Source of the DNA: Bog-159 sp963785255 | GTDB lineage: Bacteria; Acidobacteriota; Terriglobia; Bryobacterales; Bryobacteraceae | Assembly: GCA_963785255.1 (NCBI GenBank) | Contig: CAWAUR010000006.1 | Coordinates: 157,567 to 221,566, forward strand | DNA: 64,000 nucleotides | Direction of reading: 5' to 3' | Shown: one piece after another, positions 50,184-59,261 of the stretch | Layout of the letters: every line of letters starts with the position of its first letter | Position numbering within the stretch: position 1 is the first letter of the stretch | Position numbers and translations under genes: made by a program | The notes under the pieces: generated by a model | Databases searched by the model: none | Seen by the model: only the letters and a program-made list of their open reading frames with translations | Told to the model about the DNA's origin: nothing

Positions 50184-51188
50184 CTACCCCATCCACTGCG
50201 GATTTTTGGCAGTCCCGTCGAATACATCCGACGTCTTGAAACGCTCCAGCCTCCCCGTCACCGCCACCTGCTTCGTCTTCGCCCGCAAGGCGTTAAGCTG
50301 CGCCTCGGTCAAAGGCTTGAACGTTCGGGCGGCCTCCAGCGCCTGCTCCAGCCGCTCCAGGCTCTCGCACCCGTTGATCACCACCGTGGTGGGCAGGCTG
50401 AGTGCGTAGTGCAGACATTCGATCGTGCTCACCAGACCGCTGCGTGGGATCTCCCCTTCCGCTAGCGGCTTCATCCCCAGCACCGCGGTCCCCTGCTCCA
50501 CCAGCTTCGGCACCACGTTCTTTTCGAAGCTCCGGAAATGCGCGTCCAGAACGTTCAGCGGCATCTGGCAGCTATCGAATTGGAACTGGTGCTCCGCCGC
50601 CATCTCCAGCATCCTCAGGTGCACGATTGGATCTTTGTGTCCGGTGAACCCTATAAACCGGATCTTGCCTGCTTGCTTGGCCTCCTGCAGCGCCTCCAGA
50701 GGACCGCCCGCCGCAAAGAAACGGTCCGGATCCTCCAGCCGGATGTTCTCGTGAAACTGCATCAGGTCGATATGGCCGGTTTCGAGCCGCTGCAGCGACT
50801 CGTCAATCTGCCGCGCCGCCGATTCCTTGGTGCGGCCATCGAACTTCGTCATCAGGAAGACCTTCTCCCGGTATCCGTCCCGGAGCGCCTTGCCCATCAC
50901 CACTTCGCTCTTCCCGCCGTGGTAGTCCCAGCAGTTATCCATAAACGTGATCCCGCGGTCGATGGCTGTTCGCACGATGCGGATGCCGTCGTTCTCGTCC
51001 GGGGGCGACCCCACGTGGGAGCCCCCCAAACCGATGGCCGAAACCTTGATGCCCGTTCGTCCGAATGTGCGATAGATCATGTCACCGCTGTGATCGCTCG
51101 CGGCCGCGCCCGCCGGAAGGGCCGCGAGCGACGCTCCTACCAGTGCCCCCAAAGCTTCCCGCCGGTTGCAACTGCTATCAGATGCCAT
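50184..51188 (-). CDS. Tat-exported aldo/keto reductase
   Basis: 334 aa from the ATG at 51188, which has a clear GGGGAGGT site. The leader CNRREALGALVGASLAAL is a twin-arginine signal. The AKR barrel follows with GLGGSHVGSPPDENDGIRIV, the catalytic set Asp in FMDNCWDYHGGKSE, Tyr in the same segment (WDYHGG), Lys in FLMTKFDGR and His in MQFHENI. The cofactor segment near CESLERLEQAL is conserved. Export of an NADPH enzyme is unusual but recurs in Acidobacteria as Tat-marked AKRs. It is flanked by family-3 repeats. Confidence 0.9.
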   Translation of the reverse strand: MASDSSCNRREALGALVGASLAALPAGAAASDHSGDMIYRTFGRTGIKVSAIGLGGSHVGSPPDENDGIRIVRTAIDRGITFMDNCWDYHGGKSEVVMGKALRDGYREKVFLMTKFDGRTKESAARQIDESLQRLETGHIDLMQFHENIRLEDPDRFFAAGGPLEALQEAKQAGKIRFIGFTGHKDPIVHLRMLEMAAEHQFQFDSCQMPLNVLDAHFRSFEKNVVPKLVEQGTAVLGMKPLAEGEIPRSGLVSTIECLHYALSLPTTVVINGCESLERLEQALEAARTFKPLTEAQLNALRAKTKQVAVTGRLERFKTSDVFDGTAKNPQWMG

Positions 51189-51206
51189 AACACTACCTCC
51201 CCTCAA

Positions 51207-52117
51207 AAAGATGGAACAGGCTCATTCTACAACACTCACTTCCTGGGAGTGCAAGGCGGCGGCACGGCATCGGGCAAGGCCTGCGCGTCCGGGCCATCCT
51301 CGCCGTGCCGCTATGCGCGCCGCTTGCCACGTATGCCCGCAGGTGGGGGCCGATTTAGCCGGATTTTTCGCGCAGGGCAGTGGGACGCCGGGTGCCACGC
51401 ACATGGGCGCACGCACCGCCGAAGCGCGAAAAACCCCAAAAGTTTGGCCGTCCCCGCGCTATCCCGGCCGCATGTACCGGGTCATTGGATGGAGCGACGC
51501 GCGAGACGGGCGCCAGCGCCGCTGGTAATTCTCGGTGACGCCGTGGAAGCCGGCGGCCTGTAACGCGCGGCCAACGGATCACACGGGGTCGGCGCCACGG
51601 GCGTGGCCGTTTGCGCCGGCCGGCGGGCGCCGCACGTGGCAGACGGCATGCCACCTGGCGACACGCAATCCATTGCGCGTTGGTCGGGGGACCGAGTTCC
51701 AACACGCGCCAGCATCTCTTCGCCGCATCGTGCCGACCATCCGTCCGCTGGCGGTCGCGGCGCCGGCCGGCGGGCGCCGAAACCGATCGTCGGCATCGGA
51801 ATGCGCTAAGCGCCAGCCATGCTCCTGCGCTGCGGCCACGCCCGTCCGAGGCCGCGGCGCTCGCGATTGGGCACACCCGGCGGCGGGATGGCCGGCGGTG
51901 CCTCGCGGAAGGGGCGCGGGAAGCGCATCGCGCGCGCCCTAAACGGCGCAAACCGGTGCGCTAGTCGCGCGGGCGTGGTCATCGCGCCCGCAGCAAATGA
52001 AGGCTTCGTTTGACGATCCGCTGGACGACGATTGGAGAGAAACAAGTGCCGTAGCTTCAGCTCGCGTGATGTCCCGATTCGTTCGTAACTTTTTCGATCC
52101 CGCGCAGTATAAGTATC
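51207..52117. other. Gene-free GC-rich stretch with repeats
   Basis: About 900 nt without a convincing gene. It contains family-3 copy B (51627-51723), a duplicated GCCGGCCGGCGGGCGCCG at 51614 and about 51763, and GC-rich sequence of no visible purpose. Open frames in it are long only because GC content is high. A TATAAG at 52108-52113 lies just before the next ATG. Confidence 0.6.
51627..51723. repeat. Family-3 dispersed repeat, copy B
   Basis: GCGCCGCACGTGGCAGACGG, CATGCCACCTGGCGACACGC, AATCCATTGCGCGTTGGTCG and CAACACGCGCCAGCATCTCT follow in order. By eye about 85% of positions agree with copy C at 54802 over 97 nt. Confidence 0.8.
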
Positions 52118-54613
52118 ATGGGCCGGTATTCGTCAGATTTGCGTTACGGGCTGCGGCAGCTTCGGCTGAATCCGACGTTCACTGCCGTGGCGGTGCTTTC
52201 GCTCGCGCTGGGCATTGGCGCCAACACCGCCATTTTTCAACTGATCGATGCCATTCGCTTGCGCACGCTGCCGGTCGATAAGCCGCGGGAGCTGGCATAT
52301 ATCGATTTCGCGCACGGCTCGCGCCGGTCAGGCTGGTGGTCTACACGTAGCGCGAACTTCACGTCTAATTTATGGGACAACGTTCGGAGGCAGCAACAGG
52401 CGTTTTCGAGTATGATTGCGTGGAGCGCGCAATCCTTCAATCTTAGCCAGGAAGGCAAGGCGCGGTACGCGGAAGGCCTCTTCGTAAGCGGCGACTTCTT
52501 CAATGCCCTGAAGGTACCCGCGGCGGTCGGCCGGGTATTCAGCGCGCAGGACGATCAGCCGGGCTGCGGGTCGCCGGGCGCCGTTATCGGCTATTCGTTC
52601 TGGCAGTCGGAATTCGCCGGCGATTCCGCGGTGACTAGCCGCACGGTGAGGCTGGACGGCAGGCCGTTTCCGGTAATTGGCGTGGCCGCGCCCGGCTTTT
52701 TCGGCGTGGAGATCGGGCACAAGTTCGACGTCGCCGTGCCCATCTGCGCCGATCCGTTTTTCTGGGAGGCGGGCAAGGGACGCATCCCGACGCCGACTGC
52801 TTGGTGGCTGTCGATCATGGGCAGGCTGAAGCCGGGCTGGACCATCCCGCGGGCTAATGCCCAGCTGCAGGCGGTTTCCCCATCCGTAATGCGGGAGACG
52901 CTACCGCCCAGCTACCGTGCCGACACCGCCAAGGGATATCTCGCTAACAAGCTGGTGGTTACCTCGGGCGCGACGGGCGTCTCGCAGTTGCGCCGGGAAT
53001 ATGAGGACCCGCTGTGGATACTGCTGGCGACTACCGGGCTGGTGCTGCTGATCGCCTGCGCCAATCTCGCCAATCTGCTGCTGGCGCGCGCCAGCGTACG
53101 GGAGCGTGAAATCGCCGTGCGCCAGGCGATAGGCGCGTCGCGCGGGCGGCTGGTCGCACAGTTGCTTTCCGAGAGCCTGCTGCTGGCGCTGTCCGGCGCT
53201 GTCTTGGGCGTAGTTTTGGCCGTGCTGCTAAGCCGCGGGCTTATTGCTTTCTTGACAACTGCGGATAACCGGATGTTCGTCGGACTGGGCATGGACTGGC
53301 GGGTGCTCGGATTCACCGCCGCCATGGCGATGATCACATGTTTGCTGTTTGGGCTGGTTCCGGCCCTGCGCGCTACACGCGTGGCGCCGGCTTCCGTGAT
53401 GCGTGCCGGCGGCCGCGGGATGACCGCGGGTCGCGAGAAATTCAGCCTGCGCCGTGCGCTGGTGGTGACCCAAGTGGCCATGTCGTTAGTGTTACTGGCG
53501 GGCGCGCTGCTGTTCGTGCGCAGCCTGCAGAAACTGCTGGCCGTCGATCCGGGCTTCCGTCCGGAAGGGATTGTGGCGGTCAGTGTGGATTATCGCGCGG
53601 CGCATTTGCCGAAGGAGAGAATTCCGGAAATCCGCCGCCAGACGCTTCAGAAGCTGCGTGCGCGAACCGCCGCGCTATTGTCCGCGCAGGTGGATATGAC
53701 GCCGGTCAGCGGCTCGGGATGGGATCAGAACGCATGGGCGGATGGCTCGGCCGGCCCGCGCGTGGATGCTATGTTCAACCGTGCCGGCCCAGGCTACTTC
53801 CGCACCATGGGTACATCGTTTGTGGCCGGGCGCGACTTTGACGAGCACGATAATCTGACGGCGCCGAAGGTGGCGATCGTGAACGAAGAGTTTGCGCGCA
53901 AGATCTTTCATGGAGCGAATCCGGTGGGGCGATCGTTCCGCAGGGAGGAATCCGCGGACAAGCCGGACTCGGTCTTTCTGGTGGTCGGACTGGTGCGCAA
54001 CACGAAGTATTACGAGTTGCGCGAAGACTTCCGGCCGATTGCATTCGTGCCGGAGGATCAGGATGACGACCCTGGGCCAGGCGGGACATTTGTGCTGCGC
54101 ACGAGCGCGCCGCTGGGGGAGTTCTACCACGCCGCGGAGGCCGCGGTGGCGGAGATTCACCCGGGCCTGGCTGTGCGGTTCGCAGTGCTGACAGACCAAA
54201 TCAAAGATTCGTTGATGCGCGACCGCCTGATGGCGGCGCTGGCGGGCGCGTTTGGTCTACTGGCAGGTACGCTGGCCGTGCTGGGGTTGTACGGCGTAAT
54301 CGCGTATATGGTGGCGCGCAGGCGCAATGAGATCGGCGTCCGTATCGCGCTGGGGGCGAGCCGCGGACGCGTGATCGCGCTGGTGCTTCGGGAGGCGGCC
54401 CTGCTGCTGAGCATCGGATTGATACTAGGCACGGCGCTGGCCGTGTGGGCCGGGCAGGCCGCCGCGTCGTTGCTATATGGCATGACACCGCGAGACCCCC
54501 TGACACTGGGCGGCGCGGTCGCGCTGCTCGCGTGCGTGGCGCTGGCGGCGAGCTACGGACCAGCCTGGCGTGCGGCGCAGCTACAACCCATGGATGCGTT
54601 GCGCGATGAGTGA
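52118..54613 (+). CDS. ADOP-family MacB/FtsX-like ABC permease (short form)
   Basis: 831 aa. It begins directly with RYGLRQLRLNPTFTAVAVLS, the first helix of the family, so the N-terminal prefix domain of the copy at 21.3 kb is absent. A periplasmic domain, FtsX block near 295-440 (LLIACANLANLLLARASVRE, REIAVRQAIGASRGRLVAQL), a second periplasmic part and a final FtsX block with RRNEIGVRIALGASRGRVIA follow, ending AAQLQPMDALRDE. No PadR gene or ATPase is next to it. Probable ATG at 52118 is 4 nt after a TATAAG, so little or no leader. Confidence 0.9.
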   Translation: MGRYSSDLRYGLRQLRLNPTFTAVAVLSLALGIGANTAIFQLIDAIRLRTLPVDKPRELAYIDFAHGSRRSGWWSTRSANFTSNLWDNVRRQQQAFSSMIAWSAQSFNLSQEGKARYAEGLFVSGDFFNALKVPAAVGRVFSAQDDQPGCGSPGAVIGYSFWQSEFAGDSAVTSRTVRLDGRPFPVIGVAAPGFFGVEIGHKFDVAVPICADPFFWEAGKGRIPTPTAWWLSIMGRLKPGWTIPRANAQLQAVSPSVMRETLPPSYRADTAKGYLANKLVVTSGATGVSQLRREYEDPLWILLATTGLVLLIACANLANLLLARASVREREIAVRQAIGASRGRLVAQLLSESLLLALSGAVLGVVLAVLLSRGLIAFLTTADNRMFVGLGMDWRVLGFTAAMAMITCLLFGLVPALRATRVAPASVMRAGGRGMTAGREKFSLRRALVVTQVAMSLVLLAGALLFVRSLQKLLAVDPGFRPEGIVAVSVDYRAAHLPKERIPEIRRQTLQKLRARTAALLSAQVDMTPVSGSGWDQNAWADGSAGPRVDAMFNRAGPGYFRTMGTSFVAGRDFDEHDNLTAPKVAIVNEEFARKIFHGANPVGRSFRREESADKPDSVFLVVGLVRNTKYYELREDFRPIAFVPEDQDDDPGPGGTFVLRTSAPLGEFYHAAEAAVAEIHPGLAVRFAVLTDQIKDSLMRDRLMAALAGAFGLLAGTLAVLGLYGVIAYMVARRRNEIGVRIALGASRGRVIALVLREAALLLSIGLILGTALAVWAGQAAASLLYGMTPRDPLTLGGAVALLACVALAASYGPAWRAAQLQPMDALRDE

Positions 54614-55371
54614 AAAACAAGTCGACTTCTTCCAGGCCGTGGCGCGCGGCCCGCGTGAGGTTGTGTGCCCGGAGTTGACCGTCCGCACCGCGTGATTTTT
54701 TAGTCCGCAATGCTCCGCGAGCTTCTTTCGGACCGTCCGTCCTACGGCTCACACACGGCCAGTGCCGGGCTTGCGGGCGTGGTTTTCGCCGTACGCGGCG
54801 CGCGCCGTACGGGGCAGATGGCATGCCACCTAGCGACACGCAATGCATTGCGCGCGGTCGGGGCGCCGAGATTCAACCGCCGCCAGCATCTCGTCGCTGA
54901 TCGCGGCGTGCGCGGGGATTGGCCACCTGGGTCAGGACGCGCGACGCGCCAGCGCACGGTGAAGGTCGAAAGGAATATCGTGAGGTTTCGGCAAGCCTGC
55001 GTAACGGCATTTGATAGAACAAATTGAGGTTCAGTCTGCGAAAGCACTTTGAAACTAATCCCTGTGGTCGGGCGGGAAATTTCCGGAGATCCGGTGAAAC
55101 GAAACGGGAAGTACTGTGCGAAGGCGACGTCAGTCGATTATGACTGAGAGATATTCCGCCCGGCTGGACTATACCATTCGTTTCAGAGATCAGACGTTAG
55201 GAGCGGTCCGGCCCCTCCGCGAAATGGAAGTCAAAGGTTTTCGAATCGCTTGCGGCGAGTTTATCGGCGTCAGTGATGTGGACGGGGAGGAGTTGGAAAA
55301 GCCAGGAACGGCTTTGGCGCCCCAAGGAATTCCGTGGGCCGAAGGTATTTTTGCCGCGCGCGGCCGGGGCA
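54614..55371. other. Gene-free stretch with family-3 repeat, before recombinase remains
   Basis: After the permease stop comes GC-rich sequence and family-3 copy C (54802-54898). From 55140 an open frame MTERYSARLDYTIRFRDQTL runs through 55560, but it crosses the recombinase fragments in the wrong frame. Its first 70 residues match nothing I know. Confidence 0.55.
54802..54898. repeat. Family-3 dispersed repeat, copy C
   Basis: GCGCCGTACGGGGCAGATGG, CATGCCACCTAGCGACACGC, AATGCATTGCGCGCGGTCGG and ATTCAACCGCCGCCAGCATC, then TCGTCGCT. GGCATGCC and GCAATGCATTGC inside it are perfect palindromes. Confidence 0.8.
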
Positions 55372-55563
55372 CTTCCATGGAACCTATTGAACTGGTATCG
55401 CAAGGGGGACGATGCGCAACGCCGAATGCCGATTCTTTCGACCTTTTTGGGGCACGCCCAAGTCACAGATACGTATGGGTATCTCACTGGCACACCTCGC
55501 TTGTTGGGTGCTGCTGCGAAGAGGCTGGAAAAACGATGGGAGGGACTGAATGCAGGCCGCTAA
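55372..55563 (+). pseudogene. C-terminal end of a tyrosine recombinase (middle gene of a RIT element)
   Basis: LPWNLLNWYRKGDDAQRRMP, ILSTFLGHAQVTDTYGYLTG and TPRLLGAAAKRLEKRWEGL survive, including the late His of the LGH motif and the Tyr of DTYGYL. The N-terminal 80% is gone. The stop overlaps the start of the next recombinase by 14 nt, as in intact recombinase trios. Confidence 0.75.
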
Positions 55564-56545
55564 CTTTGCTTCCGTTTTACAGTCCTTCTTCTCCACTCGT
55601 CTCATTAAGCAGCGGGATGTCAGCCCCAACACGATCGCGGCGTATCGTGATACCTTCCGTCTGCTGCTCCGGTTCGCTGGAGAACGTCTGGACAAAGCGC
55701 CGTCGCAGTTGTCTCTTGAAGCGTTGGACGCGACCCTGGTCTCGGCGTTTCTCCACGACCCGGAAACACGCCGCGGTAACGGTCCCCGCAGCCGGAATCT
55801 GCGACTGACGGCCATTCGCTCATTCTTCCGCTATGCCACGCTGGAAGTACCGGAACATGCCGGTACGTGCCAACGGGTGCTGGCGATCCCCCGGCAAACG
55901 GGAGCCTCGAGCTTTGGTGGGCTTCCCGAACCGAGCCGAGATTGCAGCCCTGTTGGCGGCGCCAGATCAGGCCACGTGACTGGGACGCCGCGATTATGCA
56001 TTCATGCTCACGGCCATTCAGACCGGTTTGCGTTTATCCGAGCTGACGGCGTTGAGAAAGCGGGACGTGTCACTACGAGTTGGCGCGCATGTTCGCTGTC
56101 AGGGTAAAGGCGCAAAGAACGATGTACGCCTCTCGCCAGGTCCACGGTGTCTGTGCTCAAAGCCTGGATGTCGGAACGAGACCTGGATGGCGGTGACCGA
56201 CTCTTTCCCAGTACGCGCGGTGGGCCTTTGAGTGCTGACGGCGTTCAGCACATGGTGGCAAAGCACGCCGCAAAAGCGCGGCGGACCTGTCAGTCCTTAC
56301 ACAATAAACACGTAACCCCGCACGTGCTTAGGCACTCAGCCGCTATGGAACTGTTGCAGGCGGGCGTCGATGGCGCTGTCATTGCGTTATGGCTGGGGCA
56401 TGAGTCGGTCGAGACAACCCAGATTTACCTTGACGCCGATCTCGCGCTGAAGGAAAAGGTCCTCGCCACGACAAGTCCTATCAAGGGTAAGTTCAATCGT
56501 TATCGACCTGACGACAAGCTGCTGGCGTTTCTTAAAGGCCTTTGA
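55550..56545 (+). pseudogene. Tyrosine recombinase with two frameshifts (last gene of a RIT element)
   Basis: The N-terminal SAM-like domain is intact (FFSTRLIKQRDVSPNTIAAY, RDTFRLLLRFAGERLDKAPS). The frame then shifts near 55890-55915, where NRAEIAALLAAPDQAT is followed by a TGA in place of a conserved Trp, and TGLRLSELTALRKRDVSLRV (catalytic Arg) continues in that frame. It shifts back near 56130-56150 to give HVTPHVLRHSAAMELLQAGV-like sequence (written VTPHVLRHSAAMELLQAG) and WLGHESVETTQIYLDAD with catalytic His and Tyr. It must be inactive as written. Confidence 0.8.
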
Positions 56546-56557
56546 CCGTGATCCGGG

Positions 56558-56641
56558 TTATGCCGCATTGTAGAGCCAGACGTTTGCAAAAAACCCGTTT
56601 CTTACAGATCAGTCTAAACTGACGAACTCACGATGCGGCAT
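56558..56641. repeat. Terminal inverted structure of the RIT element
   Basis: TATGCCGCATTGT (56558-56570) pairs with ACGATGCGGCATA (56629-56641), 12 of 13 positions. The interior carries GTTTGCAAAAAACCCGTTTC and CAGTCTAAACTG. Position 13 nt after the last recombinase stop fits the end of a RIT element. The matching left end is absent, in line with the missing first recombinase. Confidence 0.65.
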
Positions 56642-56795
56642 AGTCCCGGAGGCGGCATGGCGGTGTAATGCCTGCGGGCAGGTGTTCAAATGCCGTTACG
56701 CAGGACTGGACGCAACGTCACATCGCCCGGCCCTTCGCCGATGGCGCTGAACAGATCGATTTCCATGGCCCGCGCGCCCGTGCGGCGGAGCGGCG

Positions 56796-57506
56796 TCACG
56801 CGGGATTCTTAGCCTCCCCAGGCATATGGAATTGATAACCGATCGAATGTTCAGTCAGAATATAGCGCGGCTTGGTTGGATCCGGTTCGATCTTCTTACG
56901 CAGTTGATTGATAAAGACGCGCAGGTAGACGACTTCATTTCCGTAATCCTGTCCCCACACCACCTGCAGCAGGCGGCGATGCGGAATGGCGACGTTGGGC
57001 GTGATCGCGAGATACTGCAGCAGGTCGAACTCCTTGGGGGTAAGCCGCACCTCCTGGCCATTCACCAATACGCGCCGCGCGGCGAAGTGGATTTCGAGGC
57101 CTGCGGTTTCGAGCGTGGGGGGGGCCGCTTCGGGCGCCAGCGGCGAGCGGCGCAATCCGGCGCGGATGCGCGCCAGCAGTTCCTGCATGCTGAAAGGCTT
57201 GGTCACGTAATCGTCGGCGCCGGCGTCCAGCGCGCCGATTTTGTCCTTCTCCATGCCGCGCACCGAGAGGATGATGATGGGCACATCCCATCCGGCGCGT
57301 ATGGCGCGGCAGGCTTCCAGGCCGCCCATGCCCGGCATGGCCATGTCCAGCAGCACCAGGTCGAAACGGCCGCGGTGCAGGGTCTCGAGCGCCTCTTCGC
57401 CGCTGCGCGCGTCATACATCGCGTAGCCTTGCGCGGAAAGCATCTTGCGCATCACGCGGCGGATCTGCACATCGTCATCGACCACCAGGATCTTGGCTCC
57501 GCTCAC
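56796..57506 (-). CDS. kdpE: OmpR-family response regulator, KdpE type
   Basis: 236 aa. Receiver domain (1-115) with VVDDDVQIRRVMRKMLSAQG, acceptor Asp in LVLLDMAMPGMGGLEACRAI and Lys in DDYVTKPFSMQELLARI. The winged-helix output domain (about 130-230) has VRLTPKEFDLLQYL and VYLRVFINQLRKKIEPDPTK. The KdpE-like start and its partner kinase support the name. It begins with GTG in a 4-nt overlap with kdpD. No kdpFABC transporter genes are in the window, so the target is unknown. Confidence 0.88.
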   Translation of the reverse strand: MSGAKILVVDDDVQIRRVMRKMLSAQGYAMYDARSGEEALETLHRGRFDLVLLDMAMPGMGGLEACRAIRAGWDVPIIILSVRGMEKDKIGALDAGADDYVTKPFSMQELLARIRAGLRRSPLAPEAAPPTLETAGLEIHFAARRVLVNGQEVRLTPKEFDLLQYLAITPNVAIPHRRLLQVVWGQDYGNEVVYLRVFINQLRKKIEPDPTKPRYILTEHSIGYQFHMPGEAKNPA

Positions 57507-58915
57507 ACGCTGGCCTCCTCGCGCGCCGCCGGCAGCGTAAACGAAAATGTGGCGCCCTCGCCGGGCTGGCTTTCCACCCAGATGCGGCCATCGTGCGCCT
57601 CCACCACCTGGCGGGCGATGGGCAGCCCCATGCCCATGCCGGTCAGATGGCCGCGGCCTTGTTTGCCGCGGTAGAACTCTTCGAAGATGCGGCCTTGCTC
57701 CTCCACGGCGATGCCCGGACCGCGGTCGGCCACGCTGATGGTCACGCCATCACAGCCGGCGTGTGCGCGCACGGTGATCGGTGCGCCCGGCTGCGAGTAC
57801 TTCAGCGCATTGCCCGCGAGTTGCCGGATCACCATGCGGATCAATCCGGCGTCCGCCGAGATGGCCGGCAACTCCACCGGCAACTCGACCAGTATTTGAT
57901 TGCCCGCCGCGATTTCCTTTTCGAGCGCCGAATGCACCAAGTCCTCCACGGTGTGCGTCTGCTTGTCCAAATCGACTTGGCCGGCCTGCAGGCGCGCCAT
58001 CTGAATGGTCTCGGCCATCATGGCGCTCAAGCGATCGCTTTCCTCGTTCATGATTTCGAGCCACTCCCGTTGATCGCGGCCTGGCGAATCCGCCAACATG
58101 GCGTGGACCCCGGCGCGGATGGAAGTAAGCGGCGTTTGAAACTCGTGCGCCAGGGCGTCCAGCAGCATGGATTTGAGTTCCTGATGACGGCGGGAACCCT
58201 CGGCGCGGCCGGCGGCTTCCTGTTTACGGGCGCGATCCATGGCTAACGCGACCAGATTGGCGACGGACTGCATGCCGGTGGCCGAGATGGAAGCCGGGCT
58301 GAATCCCAGGCTGCCGATTTTGGCGGCGCCGAGCTGCACCGGCACCAGCGTCTGTTGCGCCGGCATCTCGAGCTCTCCCTCCGGGGCGGACGCGGCGGCG
58401 CCCCAGCAATGCATCTGGCCGGAGGCCGAATCGTAGAAAGCCACCCCCCGGCAGCCGAAAATCTCTGCTACCTGGGCGGGGATGCTGGCAGCCAGCTCAT
58501 TGGCCGAACCAGCCTGCATCAGGCGGAAGCTCAGCGCATACATCCGCTCGATTTCGCGCTGCCGTTCGGTGGCTTCACGGGCGCGTTTCTTCATCCGGGT
58601 GGATAGATCGCTGACCACCAGAGACGTTACCAGAAAGGCCAGCCACGCCACCCAATTCTGGGGATCGTCGATGCCGAACGAGGGGACCGGAGGCAGGAAA
58701 TAATAATCCAACAGCAACATGCTGGCGATGGAGGCCAGCATAGCCTCGGGCAGTCCCCAAAGCGTAGCCGCCCCGAGCACCACCAGCAGATAGGTTAGGG
58801 ACGCGGTAGTGCCGTTCACGCGGATGCCGGAGTCATAAAGGATGGGCAACGTCGACAAGGCGGCGCCAATGATGGCGAGGCGGAGGGCCAGGCGGCCCCA
58901 GGTTCGTTTGCGCAT
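57503..58915 (-). CDS. kdpD: KdpD-like sensor histidine kinase lacking the KdpD/Usp domains
   Basis: 470 aa from the ATG at 58915. DUF4118-type membrane helices (about 10-100; LTYLLVVLGAATLWGLPEAM, MLLLDYYFLPPVPSFGID) lead to a GAF-like domain and the kinase core: LLDALAHEFQTPLTSIRAGV (phospho-His), IRQLAGNALKYSQPG (N box), SVADRGPGIAVEEQGRIFEE and MGMGLPIARQVVEAHDGRIW. The cytosolic KdpD and Usp domains of the full protein are missing, so it cannot sense K+ the classical way. Upstream frame to 59257 reads backward through the tRNA gene and is not protein. Confidence 0.87.
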   Translation of the reverse strand: MRKRTWGRLALRLAIIGAALSTLPILYDSGIRVNGTTASLTYLLVVLGAATLWGLPEAMLASIASMLLLDYYFLPPVPSFGIDDPQNWVAWLAFLVTSLVVSDLSTRMKKRAREATERQREIERMYALSFRLMQAGSANELAASIPAQVAEIFGCRGVAFYDSASGQMHCWGAAASAPEGELEMPAQQTLVPVQLGAAKIGSLGFSPASISATGMQSVANLVALAMDRARKQEAAGRAEGSRRHQELKSMLLDALAHEFQTPLTSIRAGVHAMLADSPGRDQREWLEIMNEESDRLSAMMAETIQMARLQAGQVDLDKQTHTVEDLVHSALEKEIAAGNQILVELPVELPAISADAGLIRMVIRQLAGNALKYSQPGAPITVRAHAGCDGVTISVADRGPGIAVEEQGRIFEEFYRGKQGRGHLTGMGMGLPIARQVVEAHDGRIWVESQPGEGATFSFTLPAAREEASV

Positions 58916-59033
58916 GCTTCGGCGGTTAGAGGCTATTATACGGTGGTTACGGGTGTGTCCGGGGAAACCGCGGTTAGCGGCTAGGCAACCGCCGCATCGA
59001 TTCTCGCCATGATTTTCCGGCCGCGATTTACCG

Positions 59034-59107
59034 AGCGCGATTCTTCCGGGCGCGATTCTTCCGGGCGCGATTCTTCCGAGCCGCGACCGTGAGGGAGCGG
59101 TTTCCGG
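59034..59107. repeat. 15-bp tandem repeat followed by family-2 repeat
   Basis: GCGCGATTCTTCCGG occurs three times in tandem (about 59034-59079). GAGCCGCGACCGTGAGGGAG and CGGTTTCC follow (59079-59106), a copy of the family-2 repeat. It lies between the kdpD start and the tRNA gene. Confidence 0.8.
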
Positions 59108-59169
59108 ACATCCGCCGCCAGTTGCACCAAACCGCGCTGACACGGTAGATTGGAGAGAGCACACCACAT

Positions 59170-59246
59170 GCGCCCGTAGCTCAGCTGGATAGAGCGTCTG
59201 GCTACGAACCAGAAGGTCAGGTGTTCGAATCACCTCGGGCGCACCA
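59170..59246 (+). tRNA. tRNA-Arg(ACG)
   Basis: The cloverleaf is complete: acceptor GCGCCCG/CGGGCGC (59170-59176 with 59236-59242), D-arm AGCTCAGCTGGATAGAGC, anticodon stem TCTGG/CCAGA with loop CTACGAA, T-arm with GTTCGAATC, discriminator A, and an encoded CCA (59244-59246). Anticodon ACG (A34 would be inosine) reads CGN arginine codons. The 3' end adjoins the integrase gene, the usual attachment site of integrated elements. Confidence 0.97.
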
Positions 59247-59261
59247 CTATCCCACAAGTTA

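Noticed and set aside
50010..54898. Family-3 repeats as integron attC sites
   Set aside because: No GTTRRRY core, genes lie in opposite orientations, and there is no integron integrase.
55116..55808. Plus-strand frame of 230 codons before the recombinases
   Set aside because: It crosses both recombinase fragments in the wrong frame; the first 70 residues match nothing.
58916..59257. N-terminal extension of the KdpD frame (EVIRTPDLLVRSQTLYPAEL)
   Set aside because: This is the well-known false peptide made by reading a tRNA gene on the opposite strand.
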